The notes: a model not told the origin generated them from the letters alone. DNA of 64,000 nucleotides from Chloroflexota bacterium (GCA_028873975.1 JAPPMO010000052.1:60764-124763); one strand, 5' to 3'; shown: positions 18,395 through 27,429, counted from the stretch's first letter. Numbers and translations: made by a program.

Positions 18395-19444
18395 ATGATC
18401 ACGGTATCCGCGCTAACCGCCTTTATCAGAATACTGCTGCTCGGGGCTTTTTGCCTCTGCCCGGTGCTGAACGCTGCCAGCGGCGAAGAATCGGGATCAT
18501 GCGCCGATGATGCCCTCGACTTCGGTTTTTACGCCTTCTTCGATCCGGTCAGCTACAGCGCCGACGAAGACCCGGAGTCGGAAGGATTTCACAGGCATCG
18601 CGGCTACGAAGCCGATTTGCTGACCGCCCTGGAAGCGATGCAAGGCGCCGGATTGTCTTTCTCCCGCCATCCGATCCCGGTCTTCGATGACATTTGGCTG
18701 CAATCCGCCAGTCCGGAATATGATATTGTCGGCGGCGGCATCACGATTCTCGACTCCCGCAAGCGCGACGCCACAGGCGAAGAAAGGGTCATTTTCACGT
18801 CGGGGCATATCATCTTTCGCCAATCGCTGCTGACGCGCGCCGAAGATGAGGAGCGTATGAACAGCTACGACAAGCTGAGCAGCGACTTGCGGGTTGGCGC
18901 GCTCGCCAGCACAACGGGCGAGTTTCGCCTGCTGGAATTGACCGGATTTGTCGATGACAAAGGCCTCCTGGCGGCTGGTGTCCGGGTCGATACGCCGCAG
19001 GGTCCCGTGATCGCCGATGGCAGCGCTGATTACGTCATCACGCCAGCCGGCGAGTCGCCCAGCCTGGCGGAGCGCAGCGCGCTCCACCCGCCGGCCGCTG
19101 CGATGCCCCAGGTCATCTACTTGGGCCGCGATACCGGCGAAAACGAGTTGATTGACGCCCTGCAAGCCAAGACAATCGACGCGGTCGCCAGGGGCGATCT
19201 CGGCAATCAAGCCGCCGCTCACGCCTCCGGCGGCTCTCTGGTTGTGGCTGCCCGCGATGACAAAATCGAATATGGCGGCTTCACCGTCGATATCAATGCG
19301 CCGGAGCTGGCCGCCTGCCTCGATGAGAAAATTAACTGGCTGACGGACAACCGCCGCATCGGTTATGGCCAATGGGTGGAGCACCCGACGGTTTTCCTGG
19401 GTCGCGCCGAGATCTGGAACGAGCGGCCAGCCCAAGAAAATTAG
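18395..19444 (+). CDS. Family 3 (amino-acid type) solute-binding protein, orphan
   Basis: 349 residues, ATG at 18395. A signal peptide covers about residues 1-27 with a hydrophobic core (ILLLGAFCLCPVL). The mature part follows the SBP_bac_3 pattern: GYEADLLTALE near 70, an internal DIVGGGITI near 109, and a second lobe with ENELIDALQAKTIDAVARGD and DKIEYGGFTVDI before DEKINWLTDNRRIGYGQW. It has inserted loops and is longer than typical amino-acid binding proteins of about 250-280. No permease or ATPase genes adjoin it, so it is an orphan that might serve a distant transporter or act in sensing. Confidence 0.75.
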   Translation: MITVSALTAFIRILLLGAFCLCPVLNAASGEESGSCADDALDFGFYAFFDPVSYSADEDPESEGFHRHRGYEADLLTALEAMQGAGLSFSRHPIPVFDDIWLQSASPEYDIVGGGITILDSRKRDATGEERVIFTSGHIIFRQSLLTRAEDEERMNSYDKLSSDLRVGALASTTGEFRLLELTGFVDDKGLLAAGVRVDTPQGPVIADGSADYVITPAGESPSLAERSALHPPAAAMPQVIYLGRDTGENELIDALQAKTIDAVARGDLGNQAAAHASGGSLVVAARDDKIEYGGFTVDINAPELAACLDEKINWLTDNRRIGYGQWVEHPTVFLGRAEIWNERPAQEN

Positions 19445-19494
19445 CCAATACAATCACAAGTCTTACTGAATCCGAGAAAACGAGGAGTGTCTAA

Positions 19495-19917
19495 ATGCCT
19501 ATTGGAAACAAGAACAGCAAGATCGCCGGCTTGGGTACGCATCACATCGCCGTGCAAACGCAAGACTACGAAGCCTCAATCGCTTTCTACACCGAGGTCA
19601 TGGGCATGGAACAAGCCGTCGAGTTCAGCGCCGGCGGGCGCCGCATCGCCCTGCTTGATATCGGCGACGGCAGCCACCTGGAACTCTTCGAGCCGCTGCC
19701 GGGGACGAGCCCCTGCGGCGACGCGACGGGCAATGTCGTTTTCCACTTTGCCCTGACGACCAGCGATATAGAACCGGCGCTGGAGCGCGTCCGCGCCGCC
19801 GGCATGGAAATCACAGTCGAGCTGAAAACTGTCGACCTGGGACCGCTCAATGTCAGCATCGCTTTTTTCAAGGGACCCGGCGGCGAGGTCGTTGAACTGT
19901 TTCAAGTCAACAATTAG
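19495..19917 (+). CDS. VOC/glyoxalase-fold protein (methylmalonyl-CoA epimerase-like)
   Basis: 140 residues, ATG at 19495 after GAGGAG. One vicinal-oxygen-chelate domain: GLGTHHIAVQTQDYEASIAFYTEVM-type opening split here as HHIAV near residue 16 and FYTEVMGM near 31, then HLELFEPL near 61 with the metal-ligand glutamate, and FFKGPGGEVVELFQ at the end. The pattern is that of methylmalonyl-CoA epimerase and lactoylglutathione lyase relatives, but methylmalonyl mutase is absent nearby. It lies 50 bases downstream of the orphan binding protein and converges with the Rieske gene. Substrate unknown. Confidence 0.85.
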   Translation: MPIGNKNSKIAGLGTHHIAVQTQDYEASIAFYTEVMGMEQAVEFSAGGRRIALLDIGDGSHLELFEPLPGTSPCGDATGNVVFHFALTTSDIEPALERVRAAGMEITVELKTVDLGPLNVSIAFFKGPGGEVVELFQVNN

Positions 19918-19920
19918 CGC

Positions 19921-20277
19921 CTAGACTTCGACATAGATTTCGCCATCGCGGATCTGCACCGGAAAGCGCTTGAGCCGGCGGCGGTCGGTCAAGCACTGCC
20001 CGCTGTGCAAGTCGAATTCCCAGCCGTGCCAGGGACAGCGCAAAATCTCGTTTTCCCGCCCCCAGACAAATTCACCGGCTTTGGAGGGCAAGGTCGTCCC
20101 GCCCAGCTTGCCCCGGCAGATCGGCGCGTAGGCATGCGGGCAGATATTCAACACAGCCACAATCTGATTCCCCGTGTTGAACAAGCCGATCGACTTGCCA
20201 TTCACTTGCAGGAGGCGGACTTCGCCAACCGGCAATTCCTTGAGCGACGCGACTCGCGCTTCTTGTTTAGTTGACAT
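19921..20277 (-). CDS. Rieske 2Fe-2S ferredoxin-like protein
   Basis: 118 residues, ATG at 20277. The cluster ligands are C46-P-H48 and C81-P-W-H84, the standard Rieske pattern, in a protein of ferredoxin size without membrane anchor. The start overlaps the last 11 bases of the amidohydrolase-2 gene, so the two are one operon. Such small Rieske proteins pass electrons to non-heme iron oxygenases, or form part of an oxygenase together with a catalytic subunit; no oxygenase alpha subunit adjoins. The close coupling suggests a joint pathway with the amidohydrolase/decarboxylase. Confidence 0.92.
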   Translation of the reverse strand: MSTKQEARVASLKELPVGEVRLLQVNGKSIGLFNTGNQIVAVLNICPHAYAPICRGKLGGTTLPSKAGEFVWGRENEILRCPWHGWEFDLHSGQCLTDRRRLKRFPVQIRDGEIYVEV

Positions 20278-21346
20278 GCTGCTGCTCCTTCAGCTTAAAC
20301 AGCTCCAGCGCGTTGCCGTACATGACCGCTTCGCGCATGGTTGGTTCCAGGCGCCGCATGGCGAAATCGGGCATGTCGCCGTCCCAATGCGGGTAATCAC
20401 TGGAAAACATCAGCATCTTTTCGGCGTCGAACATCTCCAGCACCTGGCGGAAATGCCCGGGGTCATCCGGCTCTTCAATGGGCTGCGTCGTCAGGTAGAT
20501 ATGATCCTGAATAATCTCGCTGGGGCGGCGCGTCAACCAGGGCGTCGTGGAACGCAGCGCCTTCCAGTTTTTGTCCAGACGCCACATAATAGCCGGCAGC
20601 CAGGCGACGCCGCCTTCCACCAGGATAAACTTGAGCGAGGGAAACTTTTCAAAGACGCCCTCGACAACCATGCTCACCATCTGCGTCATATAGGATGTCG
20701 CCAGCAGGGTATGCCATTCCAGATAACTGGAGGCGAAGCCGGCCGTGCCGCCCGATCCGGCGATGCCCACCCCCTCCAAACCCGGATGAATCGCGAAAGG
20801 CAGATCGTATGCCACAGCGGCTTCATAAATGGGATGAAAATAGCTGTGGCCCAGCGGGAAGGGCGATCCGCTGACGCCCAATACTTGCACCACTCGCGGA
20901 TGCGCACCCCAGCGATGGATCTCACCCACCGCTAGCTCAATGTTGCTGAATGCGACCATGATCGACGCCAGATAGCGCTCGTCGGCCGACAGCCAGTCCT
21001 CCACAAAGTGCCTGTTGACCGCCGTCAGCGCCGCCGCCGAGTAATGCGCGTCCGGCGACACGCAATGCTCCATCGCCTCCATCGGATTCATGACAGCGTA
21101 GTCAATCTCGTAAACATCAAGGAAGTGGCTGGCCATCGTTTCCGGGGATCGCTCGATGCGCCGGCCGTCTTCGGTGACCGCGTCCGAGCGCATCACGCCA
21201 CCGGGGTTGAAGTAATTGGGATGCCCGGCGCCATGATCCCCCCGCAAATAGCGGGAGCGCCAGGGTTCTTCGAGGTATTCGGCCACCTGCTCATGGACCG
21301 GAACCGGATGCAGGTCGGTATCGATAATCATTTTCGGTTTCGTCAT
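20267..21346 (-). CDS. Amidohydrolase family 2 (ACMSD-like decarboxylase/hydrolase)
   Basis: 359 residues from the ATG at 21346; upstream in-frame codons lie in poor context. It has the amidohydro_2 (PF04909) TIM-barrel layout: DTDLHPVPV near residue 9 (one histidine where HxH is usual), FAIHPGLEG near 180, and FSSDYPHWDG near 305 carrying the conserved metal-binding Asp. DTDLH in place of DxHxH is a variant also seen in ACMSD relatives. The family contains decarboxylases and lactone or amide hydrolases acting on aromatic or small acids. Co-operonic with a Rieske protein, consistent with ring cleavage or oxidative catabolism. Specific substrate not evident. Confidence 0.83.
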   Translation of the reverse strand: MTKPKMIIDTDLHPVPVHEQVAEYLEEPWRSRYLRGDHGAGHPNYFNPGGVMRSDAVTEDGRRIERSPETMASHFLDVYEIDYAVMNPMEAMEHCVSPDAHYSAAALTAVNRHFVEDWLSADERYLASIMVAFSNIELAVGEIHRWGAHPRVVQVLGVSGSPFPLGHSYFHPIYEAAVAYDLPFAIHPGLEGVGIAGSGGTAGFASSYLEWHTLLATSYMTQMVSMVVEGVFEKFPSLKFILVEGGVAWLPAIMWRLDKNWKALRSTTPWLTRRPSEIIQDHIYLTTQPIEEPDDPGHFRQVLEMFDAEKMLMFSSDYPHWDGDMPDFAMRRLEPTMREAVMYGNALELFKLKEQQHVN

Positions 21347-21475
21347 AAGCCGCTCGTCCGCGTGTCTCTTCCTCTGAAATATAGCACATGGTTTGCAAAT
21401 TCTCATTCCATGTGTCAAACTAGCCTTGTTGAATACTGATACATCAAGCGAAAAAGGTTAAAGAAAGGATGGATC

Positions 21476-22780
21476 ATGAAAGTTAAGCTGCTTCTCGTAC
21501 TGCTGATATTGGGTCTGCTCGCGCCCTTCGCGGGAGCGCAAGACCCCGTCACCGTCAAGCTGTGGATGCACAACCACACGCCGCGTATCGCGATTGACGA
21601 AGAACTGATCGCCGAATTCATGGAGGAGAATCCTCATATCACCGTCGAATACGAGATCGTGCCGGATTACTTCACCGCCTTGCAGACGGCGCTGGCCGCT
21701 GGCGCCGGACCCGATGTATTCAACCAGTTCACGCTCTTCAACGCGCAATTCTATGCCATGGGCATGCTGGCCGAAGTCGATCCGGTTGCCATGGGCTATC
21801 AAACCATTGAAGATGTTTACGCCCGCTATGGCGAAGGCATGATCGGCGAGACGGTATTGGCTGGCAATACCTTCAATGGCGTGCTCTATGGCTTGCCCAC
21901 CGAATTGAGCAATTACGCCTGCTACGCCAACGACGATTTGTGGATGGAAGCCGGTTTGGATCCCGCCACTGATTTCCCGAGCACCTGGGAGGGGCTGGTT
22001 GACGCCGCCCTGCAATTGACCAAGCGCGATGACAGCGGCGCGCTGGTGCAGCGCGGCTTCGACTTCAACTGGTCGGCGCCCATCTATATGATGCTGCACT
22101 TCGACCCCATGGTAACGCAATTGGGCAACAGCATGATTGACGAAACCACCTACACCGCGGACATCAACAACGAGAACGTCAAGCGCGTCATGCAATACTG
22201 GAGCGATATCGTCAATGTGCACGAAATCGGCGGACCGCAATACACCGTCTCGCGCAATGCCTTTAACGCTGGCGAACTGGCCACCGAATGCACCTTCGGC
22301 AACTGGGGCACGCCGGGCATGGACGAAGCCGGCATCAACTACAGCATCCACAACATCCCGCGCTGGGAAGACGCCGTCAACGATCTCGGCTTCGCGACTT
22401 ACGCTTTCTACTTGCAGGTCAATGCCGATTCCCCGCGCGAAGTGCAGGATGCCGGCTGGAAACTCGTCGCCAAGCTGACCAGCGCGCCCGATCGTTACCT
22501 CAACGAAGCGGCGCTCTTCCAACCCATTGCCGACTACCTGGCGACTGACGAATTCGCTGCCAACGAGATCATGCCCGTCTTCCTGGACGAGCTTTATCGC
22601 GGCCAGTATCACCCACGCTTCGCGAACTTCGCCGAAGTGGGCGATGCCTTGGGCCGCGCCCGTGACCGCATCGTCCTCGGCGGCGAAGACATGGATGTCG
22701 TCTTGGCTGAAACCGAAGACGAGGTCAACGCTATTCTGGAACGCGCTCTGGCCGACATCGAGGCCGCCGGCGGCGGTTGA
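21476..22780 (+). CDS. Sugar ABC transporter substrate-binding protein (family 1)
   Basis: 434 residues, ATG at 21476 preceded by AAAGGATGG. Signal peptide at residues 1-21 ending in Ala-Gly-Ala-Gln. The mature protein follows SBP_bac_1: VTVKLWMHNHTP, FMEENPHITVEYEIV, AAGAGPDVF, and a central YGLPTELSNYACYANDDLW segment where the oligosaccharide-binding family places its ligand-site aromatics. It heads an operon with two MalFG-like permeases and an AGE-family enzyme, so it binds a sugar or sugar derivative. No lipobox cysteine is visible after the signal peptide. Confidence 0.92.
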   Translation: MKVKLLLVLLILGLLAPFAGAQDPVTVKLWMHNHTPRIAIDEELIAEFMEENPHITVEYEIVPDYFTALQTALAAGAGPDVFNQFTLFNAQFYAMGMLAEVDPVAMGYQTIEDVYARYGEGMIGETVLAGNTFNGVLYGLPTELSNYACYANDDLWMEAGLDPATDFPSTWEGLVDAALQLTKRDDSGALVQRGFDFNWSAPIYMMLHFDPMVTQLGNSMIDETTYTADINNENVKRVMQYWSDIVNVHEIGGPQYTVSRNAFNAGELATECTFGNWGTPGMDEAGINYSIHNIPRWEDAVNDLGFATYAFYLQVNADSPREVQDAGWKLVAKLTSAPDRYLNEAALFQPIADYLATDEFAANEIMPVFLDELYRGQYHPRFANFAEVGDALGRARDRIVLGGEDMDVVLAETEDEVNAILERALADIEAAGGG

Positions 22781-22813
22781 TAAGTCGGTTGCCTAGCATC
22801 CAATTCAAAAGAC

Positions 22814-22837
22814 GGAGTCGCCCAAATAGGCGACTCC
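22814..22837. promoter_or_regulatory. Perfect 9-bp hairpin after the sugar-binding protein gene
   Basis: GGAGTCGCC and GGCGACTCC enclose a six-base loop (CAAATA). No T-run follows, so it is not a classic terminator. Its place between the binding-protein stop (22780) and the first permease suggests mRNA 3'-end protection or partial attenuation. Confidence 0.6.
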
Positions 22838-22865
22838 ATCGCGTAAACTTCCACTTGTTGTAGGT

Positions 22866-22883
22866 GCGACTCTGTAGAGTCGC
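22866..22883. promoter_or_regulatory. Second hairpin before the sugar permease
   Basis: GCGACTC and GAGTCGC form a perfect 7-bp stem around TGTA. Same inverted-repeat family as the GGGCGACC hairpins elsewhere. It lies eight bases before AGGAG, the likely ribosome-binding site of the permease at 22908. Confidence 0.5.
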
Positions 22884-22907
22884 CCGCCACAGGAGTAATT
22901 ACGACGC

Positions 22908-23825
22908 ATGATCAGCCTCTACCGCCGCGTCTGGAGCGAAAAAAACGTCATCGCCCGCCGCCAGTATTGGGGGCTGATCTTCGTTTTGCCCTGCGTCATC
23001 TTCTTTATCATCTTCTTCCTCTACCCGCTCGTCACCGGCTTTTATCTTAGCTTGACGAAATATACCCTCTTGCGTCCGCCGGTCTTCATCGGCTTCGACA
23101 ATTACGCCAATCTGCTCAAAGATCGCCTCTTCCTCAAATCGATCAGCGTCACCTTGGGGTTCGTCGTGGGCAGCACAGCGCCAACAGTCGTGCTGTCGCT
23201 ATTTGTGGCGCTGCTCTTTTATCAGAAGTTCCCCGGGCGCGAGGGCTTAAAGCTGATTTTCTTCTCGCCGCTGCTGCCGTCAGTAGCCGTCGTCTCCGTG
23301 ATCTGGGTCGTCCTGCTGCATCCCAGCGGCATTCTCACCAATGTCGTCCGGCCGCTGACCGGCAAAGCCGAAATCACCTGGATACATGATATTACGCTGT
23401 CGCCCATTGTGATCGTACTCGCCCGCATCTGGTCGGCTATGCCCTTCTACATGTTGATATGGCTGGCTGGGTTGACCGCCATCCCGCAGGAACTGCGCGA
23501 CGCCGCCCGCGTCGACGGCGCCAACCGCCTGCAATCTTTCTGGCGCGTTGAATTGCCGCTGCTGCGCCCGACCGCGGTCTTTGTCATGGCCGTCTCCACC
23601 ATCTCCGCTTTTCAAGGCTTTGCCCTGCAGTATGTCATCGCCCCCAATCAAGGCGGACCGGTCGATGTCAATACCACCCTCGGCATCGTCATTTGGAAAT
23701 ACGGCTTTCAATTCTTCCGCATGGGCGATGCGGCGGCGGTTTCGGTCTTCTTGTTCATCTGCATCATGGTCGTGACCGGCACGCAAATCACGCTGGGCCG
23801 CAGCGATCGATATTCCATTAACTAG
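22908..23825 (+). CDS. Sugar ABC transporter permease (MalF/UgpA type)
   Basis: 305 residues, ATG at 22908 with AGGAG 12 bases upstream. Six membrane segments are seen, beginning at residue 23 (LIFVLPCVIFFIIFFLY). The EAA loop reads ELRDAARVDGANRLQSF around residue 197, matching the CUT1 sugar permease consensus. It pairs with the MalG-type permease that starts 12 bases after its stop. No ATPase gene is in this operon; a shared MsmK/UgpC-type ATPase elsewhere in the genome would be needed. Confidence 0.93.
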   Translation: MISLYRRVWSEKNVIARRQYWGLIFVLPCVIFFIIFFLYPLVTGFYLSLTKYTLLRPPVFIGFDNYANLLKDRLFLKSISVTLGFVVGSTAPTVVLSLFVALLFYQKFPGREGLKLIFFSPLLPSVAVVSVIWVVLLHPSGILTNVVRPLTGKAEITWIHDITLSPIVIVLARIWSAMPFYMLIWLAGLTAIPQELRDAARVDGANRLQSFWRVELPLLRPTAVFVMAVSTISAFQGFALQYVIAPNQGGPVDVNTTLGIVIWKYGFQFFRMGDAAAVSVFLFICIMVVTGTQITLGRSDRYSIN

Positions 23826-23837
23826 CGAGCGCGATTT

Positions 23838-24719
23838 ATGGCACGATCACGGACACCCTACGAAAGCGACGCCGCTTTCGAAACGCGCCTGCGCAAGCGC
23901 ATCAGCAAGCTCATCCTGTTTTCCACCGCCGCCCTGGTCGCGCTCTTGTTCGGCTTCCCGATGTATTTCATGGCGGTGTCCGCATTCAAGGCGGAAGCGG
24001 AAATTCTCTCGACGCCATTCAACTGGCTGCCGCAGGAATTCGTCGGCTTGTACCATTTTGAAAGCGCATTTGAGCGCGCGCCCATTGGTCAATGGTATTT
24101 CAACAGCGTCTTCATCGCGGCGGTGCAGGTGACGGCGGCGATTTTCTTCGGCGCCATGGCCGGTTATGGCTTCGCCAAATTCCACTTCCGCGGCAAGCGA
24201 ATACTTTTCGCCCTCATTTTGAGCATCATGGCCGTGCCCTTCCAGATTCTCCTGATCCCCCTTTACGTGGAGATCCGGCAGTTCGGCTGGCACAATTCAT
24301 ACGCCGGCTTGATCGTGCCCGGCTTGCTCAGCGCCTTTGCCGTCTTTATGATGCGCCAGTTCGCCTTAAGCATACCCGATGAATTACTGGATTCAGCGCG
24401 CATCGACGGCGCATCCGAGTTCCGCATCTTCGTCTATATCGCCCTGCCGCTGCTGGCACCGGCCTCCGCCAGTCTCGCCATCATCCTTTTCCTTGGCAGT
24501 TGGAATAACTTCCTCTGGCCCCTGGTCGTCGCCCAGGATCGCAATCTCTGGACGCTGCCTGTCGGCATGACCGTCTTCTCGCAGCCCTATCGCGGCGAAC
24601 CCTCCGTCGGACCGTCAATGGCGGTCTCCACACTCGCCACCTTGCCGGTCGCCCTGCTCTTCGTCTTCTTCCAGCGCTACTTCATAGAGGGCATGATGGT
24701 CTCCGGCATCAAGGGATGA
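23838..24719 (+). CDS. Sugar ABC transporter permease (MalG/UgpE type)
   Basis: 293 residues, ATG at 23838. Six helices, starting with LILFSTAALVALLFGFP at about residue 26. The EAA loop ELLDSARIDGASEFRIF lies near residue 185. C-terminal FQRYFIEGMMVSGIKG is the conserved tail of MalG-like proteins. The stop overlaps the start of the downstream AGE-family gene as ATGA, showing translational coupling between sugar uptake and sugar conversion. Confidence 0.94.
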   Translation: MARSRTPYESDAAFETRLRKRISKLILFSTAALVALLFGFPMYFMAVSAFKAEAEILSTPFNWLPQEFVGLYHFESAFERAPIGQWYFNSVFIAAVQVTAAIFFGAMAGYGFAKFHFRGKRILFALILSIMAVPFQILLIPLYVEIRQFGWHNSYAGLIVPGLLSAFAVFMMRQFALSIPDELLDSARIDGASEFRIFVYIALPLLAPASASLAIILFLGSWNNFLWPLVVAQDRNLWTLPVGMTVFSQPYRGEPSVGPSMAVSTLATLPVALLFVFFQRYFIEGMMVSGIKG

Positions 24720-25894
24720 AGCCCGAACGAATAGCCGAGCTGCGGGAGATCTACCGCAGCGAACTATTTGATTCGGTTGTCCCCTTCTGGCTGCAACACT
24801 CGCTCGATCATCAGCGCGGCGGCCAATTCAACTCCCTCGACCGCGATGGCAGCGTCTTTGACACGGACAAATCAATGTGGCTGCAAGGCCGCGCGCTCTG
24901 GATGTTCGCCAAGCTCTACAACGAAGTGGAGCGGCGCCCCGAGTGGCTCGAGGCCGCGCGTCACATTTACGATTTCATCACGCGCTTTGGCTTTGATGCT
25001 GACGGTCGCATGTTTTTCAGCGTCACGGCGGACGGGGCTCCGCTGCGCAAGCGCCGTTATCTCTTCACCGAAACCTTCGCCATCATCGGACTGGCCGAAT
25101 ACGCGCGCGCCACTGGCGACAGCTCAGCCCTGAATCGAGCCATCGACACCTACCGCCTGGTCATCGACCATCTAAGGAATCCGGGGGCGCTCGAGCCAAA
25201 GATCTACCCCGAGACGCGCCGCGCCAAAGCGCACAACGTTTCTATGATCATGCTGGCGACCACGCAAGAACTGCGCCTCGCGGCGCCGCCCGCTCCGCTC
25301 TATGAGCAAGTTGTGGATGACGCGCTCGATCAGATTCTGAACCATTTTCTGGATGAACGAGCCGAAGCGGTATACGAAGTTCTTGGCGCCGAAGGCGAAA
25401 GGCTCGACACTGATGACGGACGCCGCATCACACCAGGCCACGCCATGGAATCGGCCGCCTTTGTCATGCACGAAGCCCTAGCGCGAGGGGACGACGCCCT
25501 AGTTCCACCCGCGCTGAAAATGATCGACTATTCGATGAAACGCGGCTGGGACGACACCTATGGCGGCCTGCTCTATTTCGTCGATAGCCAAGGCAAGCCG
25601 CCGACAAGGCTCGAGTGGGATATGAAACTGTGGTGGCCCCATGCCGAGGCGCTTTATGCCCTGCTGCTGGCTTATCGCCTCAGCCGCGACGACAAATACG
25701 CGCGCTGGTTTGAAAGAATGCACGACTATACATTCGCGCGCTTTCCCGATCCGGAATACGGCGGCTGGTACGGCTATCTCCATCGCGACGGCAGTTTGTC
25801 AACGCCGCTCAAAGGCGGGATGTGGAAAGGCTTCTTTCACACGCCGCGCGCGCTTTGGCTCTGCTGGAAGCTGCTCGGGGAACTGCTTGATTGA
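24716..25894 (+). CDS. N-acylglucosamine 2-epimerase / mannose isomerase family (AGE) enzyme
   Basis: 392 residues, ATG at 24716 overlapping the permease stop. An alpha/alpha-barrel protein of the AGE superfamily (PF07221). Recognisable segments are FWLQHSLDHQRGGQFNSLDRDG-type opening in the first 35 residues, SMWLQGRALWMFAKLY, KRRYLFTETFAIIGLAEYA, ETRRAKAHNVSMIML, PGHAMESAAFVM with the conserved catalytic histidine, and KLWWPHAEAL. The family isomerises or epimerises mannose, glucose, N-acetylglucosamine or cellobiose. Its coupling to a CUT1 transporter shows that it acts on the imported sugar, but the exact sugar cannot be told. Confidence 0.92.
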   Translation: MKPERIAELREIYRSELFDSVVPFWLQHSLDHQRGGQFNSLDRDGSVFDTDKSMWLQGRALWMFAKLYNEVERRPEWLEAARHIYDFITRFGFDADGRMFFSVTADGAPLRKRRYLFTETFAIIGLAEYARATGDSSALNRAIDTYRLVIDHLRNPGALEPKIYPETRRAKAHNVSMIMLATTQELRLAAPPAPLYEQVVDDALDQILNHFLDERAEAVYEVLGAEGERLDTDDGRRITPGHAMESAAFVMHEALARGDDALVPPALKMIDYSMKRGWDDTYGGLLYFVDSQGKPPTRLEWDMKLWWPHAEALYALLLAYRLSRDDKYARWFERMHDYTFARFPDPEYGGWYGYLHRDGSLSTPLKGGMWKGFFHTPRALWLCWKLLGELLD

Positions 25895-25902
25895 AGCGGA
25901 CT

Positions 25903-27207
25903 TCACTGTCGCGCATGAATGCGCGAACTCCAGCGGATGCTCAGCCCGTTCATCAATACGAAGAAGGCCACCACCAGCATGATATTGCGATAACCAACTG
26001 TCGCCTGCAGGAAGCCAAAACTAAGCGTGGATCCAAACCAGCCCAGATTCCATAACACCAAGCCCACACTGCTCGCGATATTGTGAAAATCTTCTTTCAA
26101 GGAATCCATCAGCAAGGGCTGGAATAATGGCTGCATGGTGTTGCGGAGGCCGATCGCCAAGACGTAGAATATCACCGCCGCCAGCAACGGTCCCGAGAAA
26201 CTGAGCCCGACAAAGGCGATCGCGCTTGCGACCATCAAAGCCGACAGCGCCATCGCCCGGCCCATCCGCGCCTCCCAGAAGGGATTGAGCATGGGCATGA
26301 TGCCCATCACCAGCCAGCCCAGGCCGATGATGCTGCCGACGGCGCTGTCATTGATCCCGAAGACATCGCGAAAAAACAGATTGAAAAAAGGAAAGGTCAA
26401 CCCGCCGGAAATGCCAAACACGAACAGAGGAAAGGTCAGCCGCAAGATCGCCCGCCAGGGCACAGCGCGCAAAGCCAGTCTTTTCCTCGCCTCCCCCGCG
26501 GCGCTCGCCGCGGGATCGCCGCGCAAGGCAAGCACTGGCAAAATACTAAACATGATTGCCAGCGCCGCAATGACGATGCCCCCTTGATATGCCAGCGGCA
26601 TCTCCTCCGGGCGTACCCCGGCGGCGCCCTCAAGCCCGACCAGCTTGCTGACAAGAATCGGCAGAAAGCCCCCCAATGCGCTGCCGATTGACACCGCCAG
26701 CATACTGACCAGGTTGTGATAAGAAAACTGCGCGCTGTGCTCGCTGCGGTCGGTCAGCGTTACCATGAAAGGCGGTTTGACCACCTGATTCGCGCCAAAA
26801 CAGGCGCCCCAGCAAAAGCGGCTTACCACCAGCAGGGGCAGCGCCTGTGTGAAGGCTGTCGCCGCGACGCTCAAGGCGATGCCAGCTGTGGAAAGCGCGA
26901 TCAAGCGTCGATTGCCGACCCGGTTGGCGACCCAGCCAATGGGCAAGCCGATCATAAAGCCGCTCAAGCGGGGCAAGGACTGCAGCAAGCCGATTGTTTC
27001 CGCGTCGATGCCGATACTCACCAGATAGAAATTCAACAGAATATCGGCAATGCCCAACAAGCCCACGTGGAAAAATAAGCTGTGGCACAAAAACAGCAGC
27101 ACCTGCCCGTTCAAACCGGGCAAGCGCCCTATGCGCATAGGCGCGGTCAAAACCTTGTCCGCTTTCTCAACCCAGCCATCGTCCGGCCACACCGATTTCT
27201 CTAACAC
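25903..27207 (-). CDS. Major facilitator superfamily transporter
   Basis: 434 residues with a GTG start at 27207; an ATG at 27138 would remove only a hydrophilic N-terminus. Twelve hydrophobic segments are visible. The first intracellular loop carries GLPIGWVANRVGNRRLIALS, the MFS motif A (shown here shortened as GWVANRVGNRR) near residue 90. The protein converges with the AGE gene (8 bases between stops) and is transcribed alone from the repeat-rich gap 27208-27556. Substrate unknown. Confidence 0.9.
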   Translation of the reverse strand: MLEKSVWPDDGWVEKADKVLTAPMRIGRLPGLNGQVLLFLCHSLFFHVGLLGIADILLNFYLVSIGIDAETIGLLQSLPRLSGFMIGLPIGWVANRVGNRRLIALSTAGIALSVAATAFTQALPLLVVSRFCWGACFGANQVVKPPFMVTLTDRSEHSAQFSYHNLVSMLAVSIGSALGGFLPILVSKLVGLEGAAGVRPEEMPLAYQGGIVIAALAIMFSILPVLALRGDPAASAAGEARKRLALRAVPWRAILRLTFPLFVFGISGGLTFPFFNLFFRDVFGINDSAVGSIIGLGWLVMGIMPMLNPFWEARMGRAMALSALMVASAIAFVGLSFSGPLLAAVIFYVLAIGLRNTMQPLFQPLLMDSLKEDFHNIASSVGLVLWNLGWFGSTLSFGFLQATVGYRNIMLVVAFFVLMNGLSIRWSSRIHARQ

Positions 27208-27245
27208 ATGCCCGGCGCGGAATCCAAAATAATAGTCGGCGGTAG

Positions 27246-27265
27246 GGGCGAGCCTGGGCTCGCCC
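27246..27265. repeat. GGGCGAGCC/GGCTCGCCC hairpin
   Basis: Member of the window's GGGCGA...TCGCCC palindrome family, here with GAGCC/GGCTC as the inner stem. It lies upstream of the MFS gene. Confidence 0.65.
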
Positions 27266-27287
27266 GCAAAATAGTTTCTTCTGTTGG

Positions 27288-27379
27288 TTTTTCTCTGTGC
27301 CCTCTGTGTTCTCTGTGGTTATATTTAAGTTTGCATTGTGTTCATTGCAGTACATGGTCATTTTCATGCGATTGCCCTG
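27288..27379. repeat. CTCTGTG-rich repeat with half terminal repeat
   Basis: 27288-27331 is rich in CTCTGTG units and reads into GTGGTTA. 27361-27379 reads TTTTCATGCGATTGCCCTG, matching one end of the MITE-like elements at 29879-30301 and 63652-63794. No matching left end is seen nearby. Confidence 0.6.
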
Positions 27380-27397
27380 TCGCCAAAGCCCAAATTC

Positions 27398-27426
27398 TTG
27401 ACAGGCGATTTTCGCGGACATATAAT
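27398..27426 (+). promoter_or_regulatory. Perfect-consensus sigma-70 promoter
   Basis: TTGACA at 27398-27403, a 17-base spacer and TATAAT at 27421-27426. Both hexamers match the housekeeping consensus exactly. It drives toward the aminotransferase-like gene at 27557, leaving a 5' leader of about 125 bases. Confidence 0.75.
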
Positions 27427-27429
27427 CCT

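Noticed and set aside
21458-22612. 384-codon frame antisense to the sugar-binding protein
   Set aside because: Shadow of a well-supported secreted binding protein.
22814-22837. Rho-independent terminator after the sugar-binding protein gene
   Set aside because: The stem is perfect but no T-run follows, and the operon continues into the permeases.
27288-27331. CTCTGTG units considered as a CRISPR or tandem array
   Set aside because: Units are not regularly spaced, there are no unique spacers and no cas genes; they fit a dispersed repeat.
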